DNA from: Ww85 sp963745765
GTDB taxonomy: Bacteria > Desulfobacterota > Desulfobulbia > Desulfobulbales > Desulfocapsaceae
Reading direction: 5' to 3'
NCBI GenBank assembly: GCA_963745765.1
Contig: CAVUYQ010000019.1
Coordinates: 1 to 64,000, forward strand
DNA length: 64,000 nt
Shown piece by piece: positions 40,905 through 49,382 of the stretch (its first letter is position 1; each line of letters begins with the position of its first letter). Below the pieces are notes generated by a model that was not told the origin of the DNA, did no database searches, and was given only the letters and a program-made list of their open reading frames with translations. The position numbers were made by a program, and so were the translations under genes.

Positions 40905-41204
40905 TTGTCGATCTCCTTTGTTCATAGTCTTCAATTCTCTAGATAATGCGCAAAAAACGTGCCAAAAATCGACAAAAATTCTGGACTGCCCTGATATCTC
41001 AGTTTTCCGCCTGGTATGTTTATTGCGGATAAGGCTGCAACAGGAAGGTTTCCGGTCAGTCAAGCCGGTATTTCTTACTGGCGATTATCGACAAAAGTGG
41101 ACAGCGACACGATTCTCCCGCAGATCGTCAAAATGGTGGCAACCGGCAGGGGGCAGGAATGGGGGGTACTGTTTTATTGATTATCAGGGGAGCAAACAAC
41201 ATTT
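40905..41204. other. Intergenic region
   Basis: Three hundred bases separating the divergent permease and the CHAD-like start. I see no promoter or RNA element that I can defend. Confidence 0.3.
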
Positions 41205-41423
41205 ATGGCATATAGATTACAAAAAAATAAATCGGTTGGAAAAAGTGTTCGCAAGATTGCTCTGGAGCAGATAGATAAAGCCATCAGCGAGATCCAGGAT
41301 AAGAAGCCTGATCATATGGCGATGCGGTTCTTTGAACTGGTCCGCATCGCCGTGGAGATGCAGTTGCAGGGTACCGTTTTCAGCGAAAACACTACCGGTG
41401 GATCCCCGAAGAGCTTTTCCGGC
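41205..41423 (+). pseudogene. Possible CHAD-domain N-terminal fragment
   Basis: MAYRLQKNKSVGKSVRKIAL, then EQIDKAISEIQDKK, resembles the opening helix of CHAD domains, the polyphosphate-binding helical modules. The conserved basic helix of CHAD does not follow, and the frame then runs antisense into the selenocysteine rhodanese gene. It is most likely a truncated remnant, or a small unrelated protein. Low confidence. Confidence 0.3.
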
Positions 41424-41744
41424 TTAAAGCATGAAGGGAAAGCCTTCCTCCTTCCAGGCCTTTGTTCCGTTGTCAATAACTTTCACATTGGTGAAGCCTT
41501 TCTCGGCCTGTTTTTCCGCTCGACCAGCGGAAGTAGCGTTGCCCTTTCAACTGCAGTAGAAGATGATCTCCCTGTCCTTGGCCAGGTCATCTTCTTTTTG
41601 TCTGAATTCCTGCAAAGAAATGGCACCTTCCAGAGCGGCATTTTTGAATTTTTCGTCGCTGTCATAACCACAGACGAGCAGTGCATCGCCTGACTGCACG
41701 TCTTCGCGGGCCTGTTTGACAGAAATCACATCGTATTTTGCCAT
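41424..41744 (-). CDS. Rhodanese-like selenoprotein (Sec66)
   Basis: A 106-residue single rhodanese domain with an in-frame UGA (41547-41549). It reads MAKYDVISVKQAREDVQSGD, EIIFYC-S-U-KGNATSAGRA and GFTNVKVIDNGTKAWKEEGF, ending at TAA. Without readthrough it would lose the second half of the domain. Homologues commonly have Cys-x-Cys in this loop (FYCACPNEATSA), so Sec replaces the second Cys and Cys64 is the usual catalytic residue. A strong SECIS hairpin begins 15 bases after UGA. AGGAGGT precedes the ATG. No indel is needed. It lies 147 bases downstream of the NO reductase on the same strand. It probably acts in persulfide or selenide transfer. Confidence 0.85.
41514..41532 (-). promoter_or_regulatory. 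Bacterial SECIS hairpin of the rhodanese gene
   Basis: Read on the minus strand: TTCCGCT, loop GGTCG, AGCGGAA, a perfect 7-bp stem. The loop begins 22 bases after the UGA and starts with GG, meeting the known rules for bacterial SECIS elements (apical loop 16-37 bases downstream, G in the first two loop positions) and resembling the GGUCU loop of E. coli fdhF. Confidence 0.8.
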
Positions 41745-41891
41745 GTATGTACCTCCTGATCGATGTTGGCGGCAGTGAACGCCGCAGAAAACACTTCCAG
41801 ATAATAAACCCGCGCCTCAAATCTGGTCAATTTACCGCTGGCCTTCACACCCTCATCTTTATTGAGAAGATTTGTGGACGGCCTTGGACGA

Positions 41892-44207
41892 TTACGATTC
41901 CTTACAGGAACGAACATATCGATAGGCCAACAGGGCAGCGATACTTGCCGGCATGGCACCCAGGACGATGAAGATCAGATCAGCCGGCATCCTCAGCCAT
42001 TCCAGGAGACGGACGTAGTCCTGGCTCATATAAGCGGCACTCCGGGCATGCCAGTAGCCATGCTCCATCACGTCCCAGAGCTGAAAAACACCACCAGGAA
42101 AGAGGTTCGTCAGGACCATCAAGAGCAGGCCGATGTTGAGGCCCCAGAAGGAGACCTTGATGAACTTTTCCGGCCTTTGCCACTGGTCATCGGGAAGTAC
42201 CTGTCGCAGGGTAAGTACCATCAGGGCCAGAGCCAGCATGCCAAAAGCTCCCATCAGAGCTGCATGACCGTGATTGGCTGTCAACATGGTACCGGCTTCG
42301 AAATAGCTGATCACCGGCATATTGATGAGGAACCCGAATACCCCCGCCCCTACGAAATTCCAGAATCCCACGGCCATGAGAAAGTAGAAGGTCCACTTGT
42401 GAGGGATCGCCAGCCCTTTGTCAGGCGACTGCCCCCGGGTACCGGTTAAACGGATAAAATCCCATGCGTCGAGGGTTAGAAGCGTTAAGGGCACCACCTC
42501 CAGAGCCGAAAAAAGAGCGGCGAAAGCCATGGTCACATTTGATTGGCCGGTCCAGTACCAATGGTGGGCCGTTCCAACCATCCCGCCGGCCAGGAAAATA
42601 ATGGCGTCCAGATAGATGATCCGCGTGGCGGTAATTCTGGATACTACCCCTAACTGAAAAAAGGTCACGGCCACCATGACCGTGACAAACAGCTCGAAGA
42701 AACCTTCCACCCAGAGGTGGATGATCCAGAAACGCCAGATATCGACAATGGAGAAGTTGGTGGCGCTGCCGAAGAAAAAGGCGGGAAGATAGAAAAAAGG
42801 AATGGCCGAAGCACCGCCGAGAAAGAGAAAGATAATCTCACGCCGCTGAGGGTCCCGCTTGCTGTCCTTGATATTCCGATAGAGCAGAAAGAGCCACCAG
42901 AGCAACCCGATCACCAGCAGTACCTGCCAAAATCGACCCAGATCAAGGTATTCCCAGCCCTGATGGCCAAATATTGACCAACTCCCACCAAAAATCTGTC
43001 GAATCCCCAGTAATTCACCCAGGAGGCTGCCCACTACCACAATAACCAGTGCCCAGAACAGAAGATTGACACCGGCTGTCTGTCCCTTTGGCTCTTTATC
43101 GCCAAGGGTCGAGGAGAGCAGCAATCCGCCAGCCACATAGGCGGTGGCGATCCAGAACAGGGCTAACTGAACATGCCAGGTCCGCAGGACATTGCTCGGG
43201 AAAATCTGCGTCAGATCAAAGCCGTAAAAATCGCCCGGCTCGGCCCGAAAGTGGGCCAGAGCGCCACCCACCAAGGTCTGGGTGAGAAACAGCAGCGAGA
43301 CAATAACAAAAAACTTAACGATGGCACGCTGGCTCGGCGTGGACTTCCCGGGCAACATTTCAGGGCTGATCCGGGTGCGCTCCCCTTTCCAGCCCAAGTA
43401 ATCGAACTTGCCGAAGACAAAGAGTACCGCCGCCAATCCAGCCAAAAGTATCACCACACTCAGAGCGCTCCAGAGGATAGCATCTCCAGACAAGGTATTG
43501 CCGGCCAAAGGATCATAGGGGAAATTGTTGGTGTAAGAAAAAGATTTTCCAGGCCTGCGTGCAATGGAGCCCCAGGCTGTCCATGCAAAAAAAGCGGTCA
43601 GCTTTTCCAATGATTGCCGGTCGCCAATAAATCCTTTCGGTAAACCGAATGTACTTGCAGGTCCGGAAGCGAAGTATTTCTGCCAGCGATCAATCTGCTG
43701 GTAGTAGGAGTCCTTTTCCGCTTGCGTGAAATCCAGCACATCTGTGCCGGGATCATAGCGATTGATCTTGAGTAACCGGCGAACCTCGGCATTGACAGCC
43801 GCCGTCTGAAATTCTGACAATTCGGACAGGGGTTTGCCAAACATCTTTCCCGCCATCTGTTTATTGGCATCGACCACCAGAGCGTGGAGATATTCTGCGG
43901 TAAAATCCGGTCCAAGATAGCCGCCATGCCCCCATATGGAGCCATTTTCCATAAGGCCGTATTTCAGGAAAACCTGCTGTCCGGCCTCGATATCTCCTGC
44001 CATGAAAAGTACTTCTCCTCCTGGCCCAACCACTTTTTGCGGAATCGGCGGGGCTTCGCGAAAGGCAATCGTAGAAAGGTAGATGAGAATAATAAGGCCG
44101 ACTAAGAAAACCAGAAGCGCGCTGTACCGCCACCAAGGGGATAATGCAGTGTCCTGCTCATTGTCCACAGGTCTGCCTTTCGTCAGTTCCGCATCTCTTT
44201 TGCTCAT
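41892..44207 (-). CDS. norZ: Quinol-dependent nitric oxide reductase (qNOR)
   Basis: A 771-residue single-subunit membrane enzyme reducing 2 NO to N2O with quinol. It has an N-terminal helix, a periplasmic domain without a CxxCH heme site (hence quinol rather than cytochrome type) and about 13 further helices. Key residues are TWHVQLALFWIAT (heme b region), IIHLWVEGFFELF (FeB His and the essential Glu), GTAHHWYWTG (two FeB His) and ANHGHAALMGAFGML (heme ligands). Because both His of GTAHH are kept, it is a reductase rather than an NO dismutase-like variant. AGGAG precedes the ATG. It is probably used for NO detoxification and may be co-transcribed with the rhodanese. Confidence 0.95.
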   Translation of the reverse strand: MSKRDAELTKGRPVDNEQDTALSPWWRYSALLVFLVGLIILIYLSTIAFREAPPIPQKVVGPGGEVLFMAGDIEAGQQVFLKYGLMENGSIWGHGGYLGPDFTAEYLHALVVDANKQMAGKMFGKPLSELSEFQTAAVNAEVRRLLKINRYDPGTDVLDFTQAEKDSYYQQIDRWQKYFASGPASTFGLPKGFIGDRQSLEKLTAFFAWTAWGSIARRPGKSFSYTNNFPYDPLAGNTLSGDAILWSALSVVILLAGLAAVLFVFGKFDYLGWKGERTRISPEMLPGKSTPSQRAIVKFFVIVSLLFLTQTLVGGALAHFRAEPGDFYGFDLTQIFPSNVLRTWHVQLALFWIATAYVAGGLLLSSTLGDKEPKGQTAGVNLLFWALVIVVVGSLLGELLGIRQIFGGSWSIFGHQGWEYLDLGRFWQVLLVIGLLWWLFLLYRNIKDSKRDPQRREIIFLFLGGASAIPFFYLPAFFFGSATNFSIVDIWRFWIIHLWVEGFFELFVTVMVAVTFFQLGVVSRITATRIIYLDAIIFLAGGMVGTAHHWYWTGQSNVTMAFAALFSALEVVPLTLLTLDAWDFIRLTGTRGQSPDKGLAIPHKWTFYFLMAVGFWNFVGAGVFGFLINMPVISYFEAGTMLTANHGHAALMGAFGMLALALMVLTLRQVLPDDQWQRPEKFIKVSFWGLNIGLLLMVLTNLFPGGVFQLWDVMEHGYWHARSAAYMSQDYVRLLEWLRMPADLIFIVLGAMPASIAALLAYRYVRSCKES

Positions 44208-44284
44208 CGGAGTTCTCCTGATTTTTTGTTGCTAAGCTGCCGGCAGCGATTTTCCTGAAGAACAGTCAATTGCGGTTTTTTGAA

Positions 44285-44776
44285 TCATCCCCGCATCCCG
44301 GGCAGCTCCGCCAGTGCAGCCTCAAGCAGTTTCGCATCTTCCCCGGGTGCGTAATATCCTACCGGCAAATGTTGTCCGGCAAATGAAGGTATCGCTTGCA
44401 AATCCAGGATGAGATCAAAACAACCGGACATCTGTCCTGTTGCAGAGGACAGATGTCCGATTAAAGTGGATAAATTCGCCGGATTGCCGTCCGCCTTTGT
44501 CACAGCTGCGGTAAAACCGGCGAAACATCCGGTAACGGCCAGCGAATTGGTTTCAACGAAGGCAAAGGAATCGATTTGGGTGACGGAAAGACCGCGACTG
44601 CCGCGGCCGCGTACACAGAGGGTACAGCTGATCCCCTGTCCGTCCAGGCGCTCGGCACAGGCAAGTGCTCGCTCGAGGTCAGTATCGATGATCAAGAGAC
44701 GGCCTTTGGAGACTGCGGTCAAAGGTGCTGGATTCTTTACCCTCATGTCCTCTTCCGCGAAACTCTCCTCCTCCAC
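44285..44776 (-). pseudogene. Truncated N-terminal part of a 4Fe-4S dicluster-type protein
   Basis: One hundred and sixty-three residues, GRLLIIDTDLERALACAER, TGCFAGFTAAVTKADGNPA, LIGHLSSATGQMSGCFDLIL and LPVGYYAPGEDAKLLEAAL, match the N-terminal domain of larger (over 500 residue) ferredoxin-like proteins that carry two [4Fe-4S] clusters. The cluster-binding part is absent: the frame ends at PGMRG shortly before the NO reductase gene. It was presumably cut when the reductase region was inserted or rearranged. The exact start is unsure. A perfect 14-bp palindrome lies inside (44425-44459). Confidence 0.55.
44425..44459. repeat. Perfect 14-bp palindrome in a coding remnant
   Basis: CGGACATCTGTCCT, loop GTTGCAG, then the exact reverse complement. 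The arms include TGTCCT/AGGACA, as in the palindromes at 16746, 17712 and 49266. Confidence 0.75.
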
Positions 44777-45187
44777 AGCAACAGTCTCTTCCTCTGCAAT
44801 GGCAGCTCCAGCCGTTTACGCTCCCGATGATGGCATAGCATATCTGAGGTAACGATAGCGGCAGGTGCCCGCAGCTCGAAGTCAGCTGAATAAGAGAGCT
44901 GGTAAAGGTGAAAAAACGCTATAGACCTAGCGTTTACAATTATCATGCCAAAAGGCCGTATTAATAAATCGTCAGCACTGAGAAGGAGCTGTTTTTTCAA
45001 GAGCTCCGGGGCATAGACACGGCTTACTGACAGCTGGACGTTTTTCGGCGCCCACAGGTCCAAACCTGCCATCATTGGCCTGACTATTGCAAAAATAACA
45101 GAACAATGGAAGAATGCTCAATCCAGGCAGACCTTTTTGTAAGGGAAAATCACTATCGGCCATGCCGCAACAAACAGCCTAAAGCCT
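44777..45187. other. Intergenic region upstream of the antiporter
   Basis: About 410 bases. Weak minus-strand frames have no ribosome site and no likeness. A sigma-54-like site at 45075-45092 points toward the antiporter gene. Confidence 0.35.
45075..45092 (+). promoter_or_regulatory. Sigma-54-type -24/-12 promoter
   Basis: TTGGCCTGACTATTGCAA has GG-N10-GC spacing and a full TTGC element followed by AA. The antiporter ATG is about 95 bases downstream. The strength of the match is good except for CC in place of CA at the -24 box. Confidence 0.45.
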
Positions 45188-46435
45188 ATGCAATTATTTG
45201 AATTAACATCGATATTGATGGTATTTACGGCGATATTCAGTTTCGTCAACTATCGCTTCCTGCGGATGCCGGCGACCATCGGCGTGATGTTCATGTCTCT
45301 GGCGCTCTCACTCTGCCTGGTGCTGTTGAGCTGGCTGGGTATAGATCTGGGTCATGACAAGATTTCCGAAATTCTGCAGGCAATTGACTTCAACGATACC
45401 TTGCTGCACGGCATGCTGGCCTTTCTTCTTTTTGCCGGGGCGATGCAGATCGAGTTCGAGGATCTTCTCGCCCAAAAATGGGCAATCGCCATCATGGCCA
45501 CTGCCGGGGTTGTTATCTCCACCTTCATTGTTGGAGGTCTCACCTGGGTCATTCTGGGATTTCTCGGAATATCCGCTTCTTTTATATATTGCCTTCTTTT
45601 CGGAGCGCTGATTTCACCGACTGATCCGGTAGCTGTCCTGGGTATTCTGAAAACAGCGAACGTACCGCTCAGCCTTGAGACCAAAATCGCCGGAGAATCA
45701 CTTTTTAACGACGGTATCGGCGTAGTGGTTTTCCTGATCATTTTGGAACTGGCGCGGGCAGGCGGCGAGATTTATCCTCTCGAGGTTGTCCAGCTCTTTC
45801 TCAAGGAAGCCGGCGGCGGTGCCCTGTTGGGACTCATCATCGGTTTAACGGCCTTTCAAATGCTCAAACGGGTGGATAATTATAAAGTAGAAGTACTGAT
45901 TACGCTGGCTCTGGTCATGGGCGGCTATGCCCTGGCCGACCGAAATCACTTATCCGGTCCAATCACCACAGTTGTTGCCGGTCTGATCATCGGCAACCAC
46001 GGTCGAGCATTGGCCATGTCGGATCACACTCGAGAACGGCTTGATGATTTCTGGGAACTGATTGACGAAATTCTCAACGCTCTTTTGTTCATGCTTATCG
46101 GACTGGAAGTTCTGGTTATCCGTTTTACTCCCGAACTTATCCTGACTGGATTGTTCGCCACAGTCATCGCCTTGTTCGCCCGATGGGTATGCGTGGGCGG
46201 AGCAGTGCTGCTCATGCGTCCCTTTCGGTCATTCAGCAAGGGGGTGGTGACGATAATGACCTGGGGCGGTCTGCGCGGAGGCATCTCCGTGGCATTGGCA
46301 CTTTCTATACCGCGTGTCCCCGAACGTCCCACCATTATCTCGATTACCTATATCATCGTCATTTTTTCCATTCTCATTCAGGGCATGACTTTGAGGAAAC
46401 TGGTCAAGCGACATGTCACATCCCCGTCTTCCTGA
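45188..46435 (+). CDS. Na+/H+ antiporter, CPA1 (NhaP) family
   Basis: A 415-residue inner-membrane exchanger with about twelve helices and no long cytoplasmic tail. ALISPTDPVAVLGILK, AGESLFNDGIGVVVFLI (the conserved Asp pair region ND) and MTWGGLRGGISVALALSIP are diagnostic of CPA1. It keeps pH and sodium balance. Monocistronic, possibly under the sigma-54-like promoter upstream. The start codon has no strong ribosome site, yet the first helix begins immediately after it. Confidence 0.93.
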   Translation: MQLFELTSILMVFTAIFSFVNYRFLRMPATIGVMFMSLALSLCLVLLSWLGIDLGHDKISEILQAIDFNDTLLHGMLAFLLFAGAMQIEFEDLLAQKWAIAIMATAGVVISTFIVGGLTWVILGFLGISASFIYCLLFGALISPTDPVAVLGILKTANVPLSLETKIAGESLFNDGIGVVVFLIILELARAGGEIYPLEVVQLFLKEAGGGALLGLIIGLTAFQMLKRVDNYKVEVLITLALVMGGYALADRNHLSGPITTVVAGLIIGNHGRALAMSDHTRERLDDFWELIDEILNALLFMLIGLEVLVIRFTPELILTGLFATVIALFARWVCVGGAVLLMRPFRSFSKGVVTIMTWGGLRGGISVALALSIPRVPERPTIISITYIIVIFSILIQGMTLRKLVKRHVTSPSS

Positions 46436-46501
46436 ATCCGGGCGGGTTTTCTCAGACAAATGCAATCTATTCAATTTCACCCAATTGACTGCCTTGTCCG
46501 G

Positions 46502-46909
46502 TTACTTCTTTTCTTTATCTCCGGATGCTAAAGGTACCTGAGCAGATGTCTCGGGAGATTGCGGTGATGTGGTGGTCTGTTCGCCGCCATTCTGCTTTTC
46601 AGTAGCAGCATATTCAGTTTTCAGCTGTTGCTGGACTTTTGCCATCTGCTGCAGGACTTCCTGCCGTGACTGCTTCGCATCTGCCAATTGCTGCTGAGCC
46701 AGTGCCAGTTGCTCTTTGTTTTTTTCCAAGTCCCGCCGCGTGCTCTCAATAGTTCGTTTGTACTCTTCAATTTGCTCCTTGAGGCCAGCGATTTCCTGAC
46801 GAGCTGCGGTAACCTGTGCGTCCAGGTCTGCACCGGCTTTTTCAGCCGGTCCTTCACATCCCAGCAATAAAACAAACAGGAAGCAGAGCAAGAGAGCTCT
46901 CAGTTTCAT
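46502..46909 (-). CDS. Coiled-coil lipoprotein
   Basis: A 135-residue exported lipoprotein. The signal MKLRALLLCFLFVLLLGC ends in a lipobox with Cys18. A long coiled coil (QEIAGLKEQIEEYKRTIEST, KEQLALAQQQLADAKQSRQ) and a low-complexity Thr/Pro/Ser tail follow. AGGAGG precedes the ATG. It is probably anchored in a membrane facing the periplasm; the role is unknown. It converges with the antiporter gene. Confidence 0.8.
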   Translation of the reverse strand: MKLRALLLCFLFVLLLGCEGPAEKAGADLDAQVTAARQEIAGLKEQIEEYKRTIESTRRDLEKNKEQLALAQQQLADAKQSRQEVLQQMAKVQQQLKTEYAATEKQNGGEQTTTSPQSPETSAQVPLASGDKEKK

Positions 46910-47074
46910 ACATTCCTCCTCTTGTTAAGTAAGACTTCTTGTTATAAATATATGCAAAACCCGGACCACCCCATGGTTCGATCACTACCATCCGGTATTA
47001 CATGGCAGTCTTTCTGCGTCGTAAACAGTAATTTTTCAGCGACACCCGGGAAACGTTAATGAGAAGAGGCGGAA

Positions 47075-47230
47075 ATGAAAAAGAATGTCGGCGGCATCGA
47101 CAGGCGATGACGATACCTGGATCCCGGGCGGTCTTACCTTCTTATCGCTCTTTTTGCACCGCTTGAACCAATGTGGAGAGGTATCATACCAATTTGACAG
47201 TTATTGCGTTTATCACTGCAATAACCCGAT
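47075..47230 (+). pseudogene. Decayed DUF2892/YgaP-like membrane protein
   Basis: MKKNVGGIDR is the typical opening of small DUF2892 inner-membrane proteins, followed in the same frame, after a TGA, by RYLDPGRSYLLIALFAPLEP and MWRGIIPI, which resembles the hydrophobic part. The TGA stands where Leu is usual, not Cys, so it is decay and not selenocysteine. The remaining 46910-47358 sequence holds no gene. Confidence 0.35.
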
Positions 47231-47358
47231 CATGACTACTCTGGAAGGTACCGGGATCAATTCCGGAAACGGGAAATATCAATAAATGACCTTCCTGGCC
47301 AAAAGCTGGACTGCAAAGCTGAAAACTACCCGGGATTGCATAAAAATAAATCTCACGA

Positions 47359-48026
47359 TTATTCTTCAATTTTATCGGTTCTAAAATGTACCACCAGCAG
47401 GAGATTGCTTATTTTATGATCAGCAATGGGAACCTGGAGGGTAAAATTATCCTGCATGCCGGGCGGATGGTTGACAGGTACTGATCGTTTTCCAATCACG
47501 AACCCGGCACCATGACAAGAGAGACAGGAGGAAAAACCGAGACTTCCAAGCTCATTGCAATCCGGACATTTTATATGAACAGGAATGACAAAATTCACCA
47601 TTCCACCGTTAAACGCCTGCTCAGGTGTCAATGCTGCTTCCAGGTATAGTTTTTCAAAGTTTATTCCCTGAATACACCATTTATCTGCTGATTTGCTCTG
47701 TCGTCGATCGTCAGACTTTGAATAACAGTCATAACTTGAATCAATTTGTTCGTGACCGTGGACGAATGAATTACTCGGCTTCTGCTTACTCCTTCCAGCA
47801 TGAGGGTAAGTGGACTGTTCCGACATTTCCCATTTTTCTGCAGGACGCTATCGGAGATATTGCAACATTTCTGTTTGATCAAGAGCGAACCGGCCTCCGG
47901 GAGATCTAACAAGGGAAAATACCCTGGATCACCATGTTCGCCATAAAATCGTTTAGAAAGCTTCTGGCCTGCTGATTTGCCTTCACCATGAGATGAATCC
48001 TCTTGAATAGAATAATTCTTTGGCAT
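47359..48026 (-). CDS. DnaJ-like zinc-ribbon protein (frameshifted)
   Basis: Reconstructed to about 222 residues: start MPKNYSIQEDSSHGEGKSAG at the ATG at 48026, one indel near 47815, then HAGRSKQKPSNSFVHGHEQ and the C-terminal region LYLEAALTPEQAFNGGMVNF, CPDCNELGSLGFSSCLSCHG and FTLQVPIADH. The last part matches the DnaJ C-terminal substrate-binding domain with a reduced CxxC...CxxC zinc site. The J-domain itself is missing, so it is a DnaJ-derived chaperone-like protein rather than DnaJ. The ribosome site is CGGAG. Function is inferred only. Confidence 0.55.
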
Positions 48027-48166
48027 TTGTTGTCTCCGCAAAATTCAGGTCTCAAATAAACCGCCAAGTTCAGACAACCTGTCAACCCGGCCGCATCCGG
48101 TCCTAAACTAGTTTCCATCCTGAAACAGCGCTTTTCCCCTAACTCGTCGTTACTCTCAAAATTTAA

Positions 48167-48257
48167 TCCTCGGAATATCAATTATATGCCTGCGGTTAAA
48201 TTTATCGAGCGCCTCGATTTAGAACAAAATGATTCGTTTCTGAACAGACACTACCTG
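48167..48257 (+). repeat. Dispersed repeat with conserved reading frame, copy 2
   Basis: TCCTCGGAATATCAATTATATGCC and the next 65 or so bases repeat those at 3638-3719, and the first part also matches 62702-62740. The ATG at 48186 opens a frame of 57 codons to 48359 (MPAVKFIERLDLEQN, SFLNRHYLSADRN). It is the longest and best-kept copy. The rest of the 48027-48483 gap is otherwise empty. Confidence 0.65.
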
Positions 48258-48483
48258 TCAGCAGACAGAAACCGTTCAAAGCTGAAGGCTGCCGCGCGTT
48301 TTCACAACATAGCCCCGAAAGGAGGACAGAGAGCCGGTATCCAGTTTATACCTCCTTAAGAGGTTCAGGTAACATACAGTCGAGTATCGCCCTAATATAC
48401 TCATTTGCAAAGGTTATATAATCGGTGATGAAATGGTTAGGTCAAATACCCATACGACATGACGGCGGAGGGTGGAGAAGGAC

Positions 48484-49059
48484 TCATCGCAGGGTCAATT
48501 CGAACTTGAGTTTGGCGAAACAATCGGGACAACAACCGTGGGAAAGCCGGATGCCTGTTTGACGCGCCAGGTATGTCTTCCCATGGTATCCATTCCTCTT
48601 CCCCTGTTTCTTCAGTCATCAGTTTGAACAGTTCGACAATAGGCACACACCGTGAGGATGTTTTGGTAGAAGTCTTATTTTTTGCCGTCTTTCCTGTTTC
48701 CTGAGCAACTGTGCCAGTCGAATAAGCAGTTCATCGGTATCAAGGGGTTTCAGCAGATAGTCGTCAGCACCGAGGCGCAGGGCTTCAACCGCCGATGACA
48801 GGTCCCACAACCGGTGAGAACAATAACACAGATATCCGGATAGCGGCTTTTAGCCTCCCGCAAGACCTGCATGCCGCCCGTACCCGGCATGACAAGATCG
48901 GTAATGACTATATTGAAGGGACCTGCCCGAAGGGCCTCTATTGCCTGTTCTCCATCTGAAGCCGTGGTAACATGAATAGCTTTCTGCCTGGAGATCCCTT
49001 GCGTAGGAGCGCAGTATGCTCATCTCGTCATCCACCAGCAACAGGGTTTTCTTATCCAC
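48484..49059 (-). CDS. Response regulator with Cys-rich C-terminal tail (several frameshifts)
   Basis: The ATG at 49059 gives MDKKTLLLVDDEMSILRSYA. After indels, the receiver continues as FNIVITDLVMPGTGGMQVL (phospho-Asp), a divergent segment, and AVEALRLGADDYLLKPLDTD (conserved Lys). The tail reads VCAYCRTVQTDD, EETGEEEWIPWEDYLARQTG and LSHGCCPDCFAKLKFELTLR before TGA at 48484. At least four one-base shifts are needed. Its tail matches that of the receiver at 33890. It lies downstream of the histidine kinase 49383-50718 on the same strand and is its likely partner. Confidence 0.7.
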
Positions 49060-49265
49060 ATGAGACCCTCATTTATAGCCTTGAGAGCTTCTTGCTCCGG
49101 ATTTCATAAGAGAACTTCGTCAAGACAATTCTGTCACTTCAGGGGCGTTGAATAAAACACCTTCAAGGGGCACAGGAAATTTGCACCCGAGAATATATTG
49201 ACAATTATATCCCGACTTGCATAGGTCATAAAAAAGGTTAGAAAATGGGGGGGGGAATTACCCAC

Positions 49266-49314
49266 TGTCCTGCGATCATTCCAGCCTGCACAGGTCATTG
49301 TGCATCGCAGGACA
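49266..49314. promoter_or_regulatory. Inverted repeat between kinase and regulator
   Basis: TGTCCTGCGAT (49266-49276) and ATCGCAGGACA (49304-49314) are exact complements with a 27-base loop. They share the GCAGGACA core with the glgE leader palindrome. The element lies in the gap between the kinase stop and the response-regulator start. It could be an operator, or a terminator/attenuator stem. Confidence 0.45.
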
Positions 49315-49382
49315 TCCGGCAAAAGTGATCTGGTTGAGTGAAAAAAATCCCTTTTACTGACTGCCAGAACAATAAGCTCCGA

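Noticed and set aside
41892..44207. NO dismutase instead of NO reductase
   Set aside because: Dismutase-type relatives change catalytic residues around the FeB histidines; here GTAHH and HLWVEG are intact.
44743..45163. Minus-strand frames between the Fe-S remnant and the antiporter
   Set aside because: No ribosome site and no likeness; they cover the sigma-54-like promoter region.
47075..47230. The in-frame TGA in the DUF2892-like remnant as a third selenocysteine
   Set aside because: It stands where Leu is normal, no Cys occurs there in the family and no SECIS-like hairpin follows.
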